Shown in pieces: positions 53,722 to 61,239 of a stretch of 64,000 nucleotides of DNA (its first letter is position 1; each line of letters begins with the position of its first letter). The translations under genes were made by a program, and so were the position numbers. Origin of the DNA: Lachnospiraceae bacterium (GTDB lineage: Bacteria; Bacillota; Clostridia; Lachnospirales; Lachnospiraceae); assembly GCA_024684055.1 (NCBI GenBank), contig JAIKXN010000166.1, forward strand, positions 1 to 64,000. Reading direction: 5' to 3'. The notes below the pieces were generated by a model. The model was not told the origin of the DNA. It made no database searches and worked only from the letters and a program-made list of their open reading frames with translations.

Positions 53722-54126
53722 ATGAAGAAAGCAATCAGTATATGCCTTTGTACGATTTTTTCGGTGCTTATGCTTTGCGGATGCGGCGGGGCGCAGTATG
53801 ATGAATCGGGAAACGCATCGATCAACAATAAGTGGGAGCTTGTTGAATATACCATAAACGGGAGCAGAAGCGAAATGGCATCGATCCCGCCTGCCGTCAA
53901 AATATTTACGGCTTCCAAGGAGCCTAAGTTTGTGGTTAAAAACGGCGGAACGACATGCATATTCAGCGTAAATGAAAACGATCGTGAAGGAACGATAACT
54001 GACGAAGGAGATCACTACAGGATCGATTTTGATAAGGGAAAAGATCTGCTTGCGACAATAAACGGGAACGAGCTCGTGCTTGTGAACGAAACGCAGACTC
54101 TGGAAATGATATTCAAAGTAAAATAA
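53722..54126 (+). CDS. Small lipoprotein, lipocalin-like
   Basis: 134 residues. A signal sequence ending in the lipobox MLCGC predicts a lipid anchor; the mature part of about 110 residues has a beta-strand pattern (WELVEYTINGS near 38, YRIDFDKGKDLLATINGN near 100) seen in lipocalin-like or DUF4923-like proteins. GTGAGGGGAAATAAAT precedes the start. It may be the lipoprotein partner of the radical SAM enzyme upstream; that is inference from position. Confidence 0.8.
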   Translation: MKKAISICLCTIFSVLMLCGCGGAQYDESGNASINNKWELVEYTINGSRSEMASIPPAVKIFTASKEPKFVVKNGGTTCIFSVNENDREGTITDEGDHYRIDFDKGKDLLATINGNELVLVNETQTLEMIFKVK

Positions 54127-54169
54127 AAATACCGGACATGGATTTTTGAATGTGTATGGAGGGGTAACT

Positions 54170-54922
54170 ATGGATGAGAAAATCGCTACTTTAAAGAAAT
54201 GGGTCGAGGAAAGCAATAATATCGTTTTCTTTGGTGGAGCAGGGGTGTCCACCGAAAGCGGAATACCCGACTTCAGAAGCGTGGACGGGCTTTACAATCA
54301 GAAATACGATTATCCGCCCGAAACCATTTTAAGCCATACTTTCTTTATGAGAAAGACGTCTGAATTTTACAAATTCTACAAGGACAAACTTCTTCTTGAA
54401 GGTGCGAAGCCCAACAAGGCTCACATCAAACTCGCCGAGCTTGAGGCACAGGGTAAGTTAAAAGCGGTCATCACCCAGAATATCGACGGACTGCATCAGG
54501 CAGCCGGCAGCAAAGAGGTTATGGAACTTCACGGAAGCGTTCAGAGAAATTACTGTATGAAGTGCAGCAAATTCTTTGATTTTGCCGCAATCAAAGAAAA
54601 AATAGACGAAAATTCCAAAGATCCCGGCAGTAAGAATTACATGGTACCCTTATGCGAATGCGGCGGTGTAATCAAACCCGACGTTGTTCTTTATGAAGAG
54701 GGACTCGACGGTACAACCATGACCAAATCAATTCAGTATATTGCCAATGCGGATGTTCTGATTATTGCGGGTACTTCGCTTGCCGTTTATCCTGCAGCGG
54801 GACTTATCGATTACTACAGGGGTAACAAACTGGTTCTCATCAACCTTCAGCCCACACCGCGCGACAGTTTTGCAAATCTTTGCATTAACGAAAAAGTCGG
54901 CGAAGTATTTTCACAGATATAG
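54170..54922 (+). CDS. NAD-dependent protein deacylase (sirtuin)
   Basis: 250 residues, class III deacetylase. The NAD-binding GAGVSTESGIPDFRS motif, catalytic His in QNIDGLHQAAGS, and the zinc Cys pairs CMKC and CECGG are present, with VVLYEEGL afterwards. The ATG at 54170 follows GGAGGGG; the ATG at 54146 in frame has no site and is less likely. It removes acyl groups from lysine residues of metabolic enzymes. Downstream lie 36-bp tandem repeats. Confidence 0.95.
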   Translation: MDEKIATLKKWVEESNNIVFFGGAGVSTESGIPDFRSVDGLYNQKYDYPPETILSHTFFMRKTSEFYKFYKDKLLLEGAKPNKAHIKLAELEAQGKLKAVITQNIDGLHQAAGSKEVMELHGSVQRNYCMKCSKFFDFAAIKEKIDENSKDPGSKNYMVPLCECGGVIKPDVVLYEEGLDGTTMTKSIQYIANADVLIIAGTSLAVYPAAGLIDYYRGNKLVLINLQPTPRDSFANLCINEKVGEVFSQI

Positions 54923-54931
54923 ATCAAATTT

Positions 54932-55039
54932 TTAACAGCTGTTTTGCCGGTATTTAGATTTAAACTTTTAACAGCGGTTTTGCCGGTACTAATATTAAAA
55001 TTCTTAACAGCGGTTTTTGCCGGTATTTATATAAATAAA
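54932..55039 (+). repeat. Three 36-bp tandem repeats after the sirtuin gene
   Basis: Units start at 54932, 54968 and 55004 with TTAACAGC(T/G)GTTTTGCCGGTA; period exactly 36. Middle and last parts are more degenerate. A partial fourth copy (TGCCGGT) may lie near 55048. No spacers and no CRISPR-type palindrome. Confidence 0.85.
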
Positions 55040-55071
55040 GAAGATCATGCCGGTTTAACCGAGAGAATAAT

Positions 55072-55239
55072 ATGCAGAATATAAAAGAAAACGAAATAAT
55101 CGAATTTAAGAAAAAGCATCCGTGCGGTGGCAATAAATGGAAGATATTGCGTGTCGGATCGGATTGCAGAATAGAGTGCACAACATGTGGGCATCAGGTG
55201 GAAATACTCCGAAGCAAACTCGAAAAAAACATGAAATAA
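55072..55239 (+). CDS. DUF951 family miniprotein
   Basis: 55 residues. The family pattern HPCGGNKWKILRVGSD and IECTTCGHQVEILRSKLEK is clear, with the Cys pair likely binding zinc or nucleic acid. In many Firmicutes DUF951 lies just upstream of rpsF, as here. The ribosome site (GAGAG) is weak. Confidence 0.9.
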   Translation: MQNIKENEIIEFKKKHPCGGNKWKILRVGSDCRIECTTCGHQVEILRSKLEKNMK

Positions 55240-55256
55240 GAAAAATAAAAAAATTC

Positions 55257-55285
55257 TTGCGGATTGAAATTGTGTGTGTTATTAT
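55257..55285 (+). promoter_or_regulatory. rpsF operon promoter
   Basis: TTGCGG (55257-55262) and TATTAT (55280-55285), 17-base spacer, about 75 bases before rpsF. Confidence 0.7.
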
Positions 55286-55311
55286 GTAAGTCCGTGATGA
55301 AATAATTCCTT

Positions 55312-55333
55312 GCTCCTATATATGAGTAGGGGC
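55312..55333 (+). promoter_or_regulatory. Structured leader of rpsF (possible S6:S18 site)
   Basis: GCTCCTA (55312-55318) and TAGGGGC (55327-55333) form a stem with one G-U pair in the untranslated leader. Autoregulation by the S6:S18 dimer is known for rpsF-rpsR operons; this stem is where such a site would be expected, but its consensus was not verified. Confidence 0.4.
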
Positions 55334-55358
55334 CAGAGACCAAAAGGAGGTAATTAGC

Positions 55359-55649
55359 ATGAATAAGTATGAGTTATGTATTGTTGTCAATGCTAAGATT
55401 GAGGACGATGAAAGAGCTGCAGTTGTTGATAAGTGCAAAGCTTACATCGAAAGATTCGGCGGAACGATTACAGAAGTTGAAGATGCCGGAAAGAAGAAAT
55501 TAGCTTACTCAATTCAGCATATGAATGAAGCATTCTACTACTTCGTTCGTTTCGATGCAGAAGGAACAGCTCCTGCTGAAATCGAAAATCGTGTTCGCAT
55601 TATGGACAACGTGCTCAGATTCTTAATTGTTAGAACTGACGAACAATAA
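55359..55649 (+). CDS. rpsF: 30S ribosomal protein S6
   Basis: 96 residues, the usual length. YELCIVVNAKIEDDER at the start and the MNEAFYYFVRFDAEG strand are family signatures. It binds S18 on the 30S platform. AAAGGAGG precedes the start. First gene of rpsF-ssb-rpsR. Confidence 0.97.
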   Translation: MNKYELCIVVNAKIEDDERAAVVDKCKAYIERFGGTITEVEDAGKKKLAYSIQHMNEAFYYFVRFDAEGTAPAEIENRVRIMDNVLRFLIVRTDEQ

Positions 55650-55664
55650 GAAAGTAGGTAAAAT

Positions 55665-56093
55665 ATGAATAAAGTTATTCTTATGGGTCGTTTGACCAGA
55701 GATCCCGACATGAGGGGTGAAGGAACGGGTCTCGTGGCAAGATATTCTCTTGCTGTAGACAGAAGGTTTTCCAGAAACGAGGAAAACAACACAGATTTCA
55801 TCAACATTGTTGTTTTCGGAAAAGGCGCTGAGTTCGCTCAGAACTATCTCAAGAAGGGAACCAAGGTATTGGTTACAGGTCGTATTCAGACTGGCAGCTA
55901 TACCAACAAAGATGGTCAGAAGGTTTATACAACCGACGTTATTGCTGAGGATCAGGAATTTGCTGAAAGCAAAAATGCCGCAGCTTCAAACGGCGGACAG
56001 TCAGATACATATTCATCCGCGAACACATCAGTTCAGGACGACGGAGATTTCATGAATATCTCCGACGGAGTAAAGGATGATATGCCGTTTTAA
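55665..56093 (+). CDS. ssb: Single-stranded DNA-binding protein
   Basis: 142 residues: N-terminal OB-fold (NKVILMGRLTRDPDMR, VARYSLAVDRRF, NIVVFGKGAEFAQNYLKKG) and a Gly/Asp-rich tail ending DDMPF, which binds partner proteins. It lies 16 bases after rpsF, in the normal rpsF-ssb-rpsR order. Confidence 0.97.
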   Translation: MNKVILMGRLTRDPDMRGEGTGLVARYSLAVDRRFSRNEENNTDFINIVVFGKGAEFAQNYLKKGTKVLVTGRIQTGSYTNKDGQKVYTTDVIAEDQEFAESKNAAASNGGQSDTYSSANTSVQDDGDFMNISDGVKDDMPF

Positions 56094-56111
56094 TTTTTAG
56101 GAGGATTAATC

Positions 56112-56378
56112 ATGGCATTCGTTAAAGAGAATAAAACAGCCGATCCTGCAATGAAAAGGAAAGGCGGAATGCGCAGAAGAAAGAAAGTTTGCGTATTTTG
56201 TGGCAAAGAGAACGGGATAGATTACAAGGATACAGCAAAGCTTAAAAGATATGTATCCGAAAGCGGTAAGATTCTTCCCAGAAGAATTACCGGAACATGT
56301 GCTAAGCATCAGAGAGCTTTAACATTAGCTGTCAAGAGAGCACGTCACGTTGCTTTAATGCCCTACACAGTAGACTAA
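56112..56378 (+). CDS. rpsR: 30S ribosomal protein S18
   Basis: 88 residues. The zinc-type CVFCGKENG motif indicates the Zn-binding (C+) form. The conserved core [17 protein letters not shown] and [18 protein letters not shown] are present. AGGAGGATTAATC precedes the start. It ends the rpsF operon. Confidence 0.97.
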   Translation: MAFVKENKTADPAMKRKGGMRRRKKVCVFCGKENGIDYKDTAKLKRYVSESGKILPRRITGTCAKHQRALTLAVKRARHVALMPYTVD

Positions 56379-56388
56379 TATCAAAACC

Positions 56389-56421
56389 GGACGGATTGCG
56401 AAATCGCATCCGTCCTTTTTT
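56389..56421 (+). terminator. Terminator after rpsR
   Basis: GGACGGATTGCGA and TCGCATCCGTCC form a long stem with one bulged T, then TTTTTT. Confidence 0.85.
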
Positions 56422-56439
56422 ATGCCCGAGAATCACTTC

Positions 56440-56651
56440 GGGGAGCACATACCGCACCGCGGGCACGCTCCCGCTAAGCCGCTGCACGTAGCGGCTACTA
56501 AATTCGCAGCCTCCGGAGAGACTGCTCATTAAGTACCGACGGCATCGGATTACCCGCTTGTGCGGAGTGTGCTCCCCTATGTCATGATTTGAGAGCATAT
56601 ATCACGCCACAGACACGCTCCCGCTAAGCCGCTGCACGGTATGTGCTCCCC
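56440..56651. mobile_element. GC-rich 212-bp element with inverted ends
   Basis: GGGGAGCACATACCG (56440-56454) and CGGTATGTGCTCCCC (56637-56651) are perfect 15-bp inverted repeats. Inside, a 25-bp sequence beginning CACGCTCCCGCTAAGCC is repeated at 56464-56488 and 56614-56638, and TGTGCTCCCCT(A/T)TGTCA occurs at 56568-56584 and, partly over the end, 56642-56658. The element is much more GC-rich than its surroundings, has no open frame, and fits a MITE-like or REP-derived repeat. No target-site duplication was seen. The 389-base gap 56379-56767 holds this element, the rpsR terminator and the gdpP promoter. Confidence 0.65.
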
Positions 56652-56692
56652 TTTGTCAGATCAAGGGGCAGATGTATACAATATGTAGTATA

Positions 56693-56721
56693 TGGAATAA
56701 GCGGAGTGATTGTGGTATAAT
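56693..56721 (+). promoter_or_regulatory. gdpP promoter, extended -10
   Basis: TGGAAT (56693-56698), 17 bases, then TGG-TATAAT (TATAAT at 56716-56721). TG before the -10 box makes it an extended -10. Confidence 0.6.
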
Positions 56722-56767
56722 ACTCGTATCTTTTGGTATAAAAGCGATTTTATCGAGAGGACTTAAA

Positions 56768-58810
56768 ATGGCAAAAAAAGTTAAGGTGAAGGGTAAGTTA
56801 AGAATATATTTTTCGCTTCTTTTAGCGTTTGGAGTCGTACTGGCTATAGTTGACATACCCATTTATATTCTGAATGTTATTTCGGGTGTAGTGATTTCCG
56901 TATTTCTGATTTTCTATTTTGCGGGAATTCTGGTGATGTGGCTTTACTTCAGGCAGTTTCTGATAGACGAGATGGTAAGCTTCGCCACGGAATACGGGCA
57001 GATTCAGAAACAGATTTTAAAGGAGCTGAATTTGCCGCACGCCTTACTTGATCACAGAGGAAAAATAGTCTGGACAAACGAAGCGTTTGACAAAACGGTC
57101 GGAATGGACAGATTTTTCGGAAAATCCATTTTCTCTATTTTTGAAGGTATTACGCTTGAAAACTTTCCGAAAGATGAAAAAGAAAATGAAATTCATATTT
57201 CGTTCGATTCGAGAGAATTCAGAGCGAATATCAAAAAAATAAGCATTGAAAACATGGTAAAAAACAGCAGATTCATCGAAGAATCGGGGGACGAGGATTT
57301 TCTTTTCGGACTTTATCTTTTCGATGAAACCGCTTTGAAGATAGCTCTTAAGGAAATCGATGACCAGAGTATCGTAGTCGGAATGATCTACATCGACAAC
57401 TACGAGGAAGCGCTCGAGAACGTTGATGACGTACGTCGCTCGCTCTTGCTCGCACTCGTGGACAGAAAGATTACCCAGTGTATCTCGTCGCTTGACGGTA
57501 TCGTAAGAAAGACCGAAAAAGACAAGTACATGGTAATCCTCAGAAAGAAATCCTTAAGCGTACTCAAGGATTCGAAGTTTGATATTCTTGAGGAGATCAA
57601 AACCGTCAGCATTGGTAACGAACGTCCTATAACGCTCAGTATCGGTGTGGGTCTCGACGGACTCTCGTACAGTCAGAATTCAGAATTTGCGAGAGCGGCG
57701 ATAGACCTTGCACTCGGACGAGGCGGAGACCAGGCCGTTATCAAATCTCCCGGAAATGTACAGTATTACGGAGGTAAGAGTCAGTCTTCGGAGAAGAATA
57801 CCCGAGTTAAAGCCAGAGTTAAGGCTCAGGCTCTCAGAGAAATCCTTGTCAACAAGGATCAGGTATTCATCATGGGACACAGAATGGCGGACGTGGACAG
57901 TTTCGGTTCCGCAGTCGGTGTTTACTGTATCGCGAGGGCTCTCGACAAGAAAGCGTACATCATTTTGAACGAAGTTACGCCTTCACTCAGACCGCTTGTA
58001 AATCTCTTTGCCAATAACGAAGAGCTGTACCCCGGAATGCTTGTGAACAGTGAAACGGCACTTCAGATGGTAGGCAACAATGCCGCTCTTGTAGTCGTTG
58101 ACACCAACAAGCCTTCTATTTCCGAGTGTGCGGAAATTCTCAAATACGTAAAAGCTATCGTGGTTCTCGATCACCACAGACAGGGCGAGGAAATAATCGA
58201 TAATGCGACTCTTTCATATGTCGAGCCGTATGCTTCGTCAGCCAGCGAAATGGTTGCGGAAGTATTGCAGTACATCGACGAGGGCGTAAAATTATCGGGT
58301 ATTGAAGCCGATGCTCTTTATTCCGGTATCATGATCGATACCAACAATTTCATGACGAAGACCGGTGTAAGAACCTTCGAGGCGGCTGCTTACTTAAGAA
58401 GAAGCGGCGCAGACGTCACAAGAGTACGTAAGCTCTTCAGAGAAGATGCTTCTGAATATCTTGCAAAAGCAAAGACCATCAACGATACGAATATTTACAG
58501 AAACGATTATGCGATTTCCGTATGTGATTCCGCAGGATGTCAGTCACCCACGATTGTAGCGGCACAGACGGCAAACGAACTTTTAAATATCAACGGTATC
58601 AAGGCAAGTTTTGTATTTACGGAATATCAGGGCAAGATTTATCTGAGTGCACGTTCCATTGACGAACTCAATGTTCAGGTAGTTACCGAAAAACTTGGCG
58701 GCGGCGGACATATGAACATCGCAGGCGCACAGTTTGAAGGAATCAGTATCGAGGAAGCTGTCGAAAGACTTAAAGACATACTTGATTCCATGATTGACGA
58801 AGATATATAA
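56768..58810 (+). CDS. gdpP: GdpP-type cyclic-di-AMP phosphodiesterase
   Basis: About 680 residues. Two membrane helices (about 15-60), a PAS-like domain (about 70-190), a degenerate GGDEF domain (about 200-330, no GGDEF motif; KTEKDKYM in its place) and a DHH/DHHA1 phosphoesterase. The DHH motifs GHRMADVDSFGSA, VVLDHHRQGE and GGGGHMNIAGAQF carry the metal ligands. It degrades c-di-AMP and affects cell wall and osmotic control. The ATG at 56768 follows GAGAGGAC. rplI and dnaB follow in the usual order. Confidence 0.93.
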   Translation: MAKKVKVKGKLRIYFSLLLAFGVVLAIVDIPIYILNVISGVVISVFLIFYFAGILVMWLYFRQFLIDEMVSFATEYGQIQKQILKELNLPHALLDHRGKIVWTNEAFDKTVGMDRFFGKSIFSIFEGITLENFPKDEKENEIHISFDSREFRANIKKISIENMVKNSRFIEESGDEDFLFGLYLFDETALKIALKEIDDQSIVVGMIYIDNYEEALENVDDVRRSLLLALVDRKITQCISSLDGIVRKTEKDKYMVILRKKSLSVLKDSKFDILEEIKTVSIGNERPITLSIGVGLDGLSYSQNSEFARAAIDLALGRGGDQAVIKSPGNVQYYGGKSQSSEKNTRVKARVKAQALREILVNKDQVFIMGHRMADVDSFGSAVGVYCIARALDKKAYIILNEVTPSLRPLVNLFANNEELYPGMLVNSETALQMVGNNAALVVVDTNKPSISECAEILKYVKAIVVLDHHRQGEEIIDNATLSYVEPYASSASEMVAEVLQYIDEGVKLSGIEADALYSGIMIDTNNFMTKTGVRTFEAAAYLRRSGADVTRVRKLFREDASEYLAKAKTINDTNIYRNDYAISVCDSAGCQSPTIVAAQTANELLNINGIKASFVFTEYQGKIYLSARSIDELNVQVVTEKLGGGGHMNIAGAQFEGISIEEAVERLKDILDSMIDEDI

Positions 58811-58838
58811 CAGATTTACGGATTACGGAGGGACATAA

Positions 58839-59285
58839 ATGAAAGTTATATTATTACAGGATGTTAAACCCCACGGCAAAAAGGGAGATATGGTTGAAAT
58901 AAACGACGGATATGCAAGAAACTTTATCATTCCCAAGAAACTGGGAGTTGAAGCTACTTCGGCAAACTTAAATGACCTTAAACTTCAGAAGGCAAATCAG
59001 GAAAAGATAGCAAAAGAGCAGCTTGATGAAGCAAAAGCACTTGCCGAAAAACTCGAAAAACTCAAAGTTAACATGAAGATCAAAACAGGTGAGGGCGGAA
59101 GAACCTTCGGATCCATCACCGCCAAGGAAATAGCTGCGGAACTCAAAAAGCAGCACAACATTGACATTGACAAAAAGAAGATCGTTATGAACGATGCGAT
59201 CAAGAGCATCGGTCAGTTTAGCGTAACAGTTAAGCTTCATACCAAGGTCAGCGCCGAATTGAGCGTAAACGTTGATTCGGAATAG
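58839..59285 (+). CDS. rplI: 50S ribosomal protein L9
   Basis: 148 residues, normal length. The N-terminal domain MKVILLQDVKPHGKKGDMV and GYARNFIIPKKLGVEAT is conserved, a long connecting helix follows, and the C-terminal domain begins at GGRTFGSITAKEIA. CGGAGGGACATAA precedes the start. It lies between gdpP and dnaB. Confidence 0.97.
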   Translation: MKVILLQDVKPHGKKGDMVEINDGYARNFIIPKKLGVEATSANLNDLKLQKANQEKIAKEQLDEAKALAEKLEKLKVNMKIKTGEGGRTFGSITAKEIAAELKKQHNIDIDKKKIVMNDAIKSIGQFSVTVKLHTKVSAELSVNVDSE

Positions 59286-59320
59286 CATTGTCAAAATAAT
59301 AAAAAAAGGCGGGTTATGAT

Positions 59321-60676
59321 ATGGAAGAACCTTTGGTAACACAAAAGCTTCCAAATGATTTGGACGCAGAAAAAAGTATACTGGGTTCCATTCTTATGGA
59401 CCCTGAAGTGGTCATCACTGCATCGGAAATGATTAGCGGTGATGACTTTTATCTCAGAGAACATGGTCTGATCTACGATACCATGGTCAAAATGTTTAAC
59501 AACAAGATACCGATCGATCCCGTTACTCTTCAGGATAAATTAAGAGAAACAAATCTTCCGGAGGATGCATTTTCACCCGATAAGATGAACGCATGCATCG
59601 ATCTGGCGACCACATCGGCAGGTATCAAACATCATTGCATAATCGTTTATGAAAAGGCCGTAAAGAGAAGACTCATCAAGGCCTGCAATGAAATTACAAA
59701 AAGCTGTTATACCGGAAAGGGAGAATTATCCCTGCTTCTGGATACAACTGAAAAATCGATTTTTGATATTGTTCAGAGAAGAAATACAGAGGATTTTGTG
59801 CCTATCGACAGAATAGTCATGAATTCCCTTGCGATGATCGAAAAGGCACACAATACCGACGGTACGGTTACGGGAATCCCTTCCGGATTTACGGACCTCG
59901 ATTACAAAACCACAGGTTTCCAGCCTTCGGATCTTATTCTTCTTGCCGCACGTCCTTCAATGGGTAAAACGGCGTTTGCTTTAAATATCGCCATTCACGT
60001 GGCAGCACATGAGAAAAAACATGTAGCGGTATTCTCGCTGGAAATGAGCAAGGAGCAACTCGTTAACCGTCTTCTTGCACAGGAATCGCATGTTGATTCG
60101 CAGAAATTAAGAACGGGTAATCTTGCCGACAATGAATGGGCATCTCTTATCGAAGGTGCCGAGACAGTCGGAAAATCATATCTTGTAATAGATGATACTC
60201 CCGGTATTTCCGTTCCCGAACTTCGTTCGAAATGCCGTAAGCAGAAACTCGAAAGAGGTCTCGACATGATCATCATCGACTACCTTCAGCTTATGTCGGG
60301 CTCGGGCAAATCGGAGTCAAGACAGAATGAAGTTTCGGAGATATCCAGATCGCTCAAGGCCATCGCGAGAGAGCTCGGAGTTCCCATCATTGCACTTTCA
60401 CAGCTTTCACGTAAAGTTGAAGAACGTGCCGATCACAGACCTCAGCTTTCCGACCTTCGTGAGTCGGGTGCCATCGAGCAGGATGCCGACGTTGTAATGT
60501 TTATCGACAGAGAGAGACAGGAAACGGCGGATGTAAACAAAGCGACGATCATTATTGCCAAGCAGAGAAACGGCCCCATCGGCGATGTCAACCTGCTCTG
60601 GTTACCTCAGTATACACAGTTCGCCGATATCGGAAGCGAAAAAGCGAACAACTACAAGCAGGCTGAAAACCAGTAA
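59321..60676 (+). CDS. dnaB: Replicative DNA helicase DnaB
   Basis: 451 residues, normal length. The N-terminal DnaB domain (KLPNDLDAEKSILGSIL) and a RecA-fold ATPase: Walker A AARPSMGKTAFALN, MIIIDYLQLMSGSGKS (Walker B), AREL..IIALSQLSRKVE and QDADVVMFIDRE. It unwinds the parental duplex at the fork. AAAAAAAGGCGGG precedes the start. End of gdpP-rplI-dnaB; a terminator follows. Confidence 0.97.
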   Translation: MEEPLVTQKLPNDLDAEKSILGSILMDPEVVITASEMISGDDFYLREHGLIYDTMVKMFNNKIPIDPVTLQDKLRETNLPEDAFSPDKMNACIDLATTSAGIKHHCIIVYEKAVKRRLIKACNEITKSCYTGKGELSLLLDTTEKSIFDIVQRRNTEDFVPIDRIVMNSLAMIEKAHNTDGTVTGIPSGFTDLDYKTTGFQPSDLILLAARPSMGKTAFALNIAIHVAAHEKKHVAVFSLEMSKEQLVNRLLAQESHVDSQKLRTGNLADNEWASLIEGAETVGKSYLVIDDTPGISVPELRSKCRKQKLERGLDMIIIDYLQLMSGSGKSESRQNEVSEISRSLKAIARELGVPIIALSQLSRKVEERADHRPQLSDLRESGAIEQDADVVMFIDRERQETADVNKATIIIAKQRNGPIGDVNLLWLPQYTQFADIGSEKANNYKQAENQ

Positions 60677-60696
60677 CGGAAAAAAGACAAAAAATA

Positions 60697-60724
60697 AAGG
60701 CAACCTGAATTATCGGGTTGCCTT
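60697..60724. terminator. Bidirectional terminator dnaB / ferredoxin
   Basis: AAGGCAACC (60697-60705) and GGTTGCCTT (60716-60724) form a strong stem between convergent genes; T-rich sequence lies downstream on both strands. Beside it TATACG(TTTTT)CGTATA (60730-60746) is a second small hairpin. Confidence 0.85.
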
Positions 60725-60758
60725 ATTTGTATACGTTTTTCGTATAAGTGCTGCTTAA

Positions 60759-60929
60759 TTAAGCCTGCTCGATAGCACCTGCGGGACATCCGTCTGCACA
60801 GCTTCCGCAGTCAAGACATTTGTCAGCATCGATAACATACTTGCCGTCTCCTTCAGAGATAGCTTCTGCAGGACACTGAGCTGCACAAGCGCCACACATT
60901 ACACATGAATCGCTGATTACATAAGCCAT
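60759..60929 (-). CDS. 2[4Fe-4S] ferredoxin
   Basis: 56 residues with two clusters CX2CX2CX3CP: CVMCGACAAQCP and CLDCGSCADGCP. Low-potential electron carrier of clostridial type. AAGGAGG precedes the start. It is too short for many ORF screens and is transcribed convergent to dnaB. Confidence 0.97.
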   Translation of the reverse strand: MAYVISDSCVMCGACAAQCPAEAISEGDGKYVIDADKCLDCGSCADGCPAGAIEQA

Positions 60930-61168
60930 GATAGTTTCCTCCTTACCATTATATAAAAAACAATATGCTAGCCGTACATATTAAGCATATTTTATTATAT
61001 GTTTTTATAAATATCAAGAAGTTGAGAAAAGATAATTGCGTTATGTGTTATTAAAGACGAAAAAAAGGCTTAAAGTAAGGTATATCAAACTTTTTTGATG
61101 CATATTTTCACAAAAAAATTCTTCATTTTTCAAAAAAATGCGGAGCGTGCACAAAAAGGGCTTCAAAC

Positions 61169-61197
61169 TTTACATATCAGTACCCGAATGCTATAAT
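61169..61197 (+). promoter_or_regulatory. ileS promoter
   Basis: TTTACA (61169-61174) and TATAAT (61192-61197), 17-base spacer, about 40 bases before the ileS start. The divergent gap 60930-61239 (310 bases) shows this promoter, A/T-rich sequence and no T-box. Confidence 0.75.
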
Positions 61198-61239
61198 AAA
61201 TAGTTGTTTTTAGGCAATTATATTAAAAGGAGTTTTACT

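Noticed and set aside
54932-55039. CRISPR array from the 36-bp repeat
   Set aside because: Units are directly adjacent with no unique spacers and there are no cas genes in the window.
60930-61239. T-box leader of ileS
   Set aside because: No conserved GGTGG-ACC-GCG-like antiterminator sequence, and the transcript leader is only about 40 bases.
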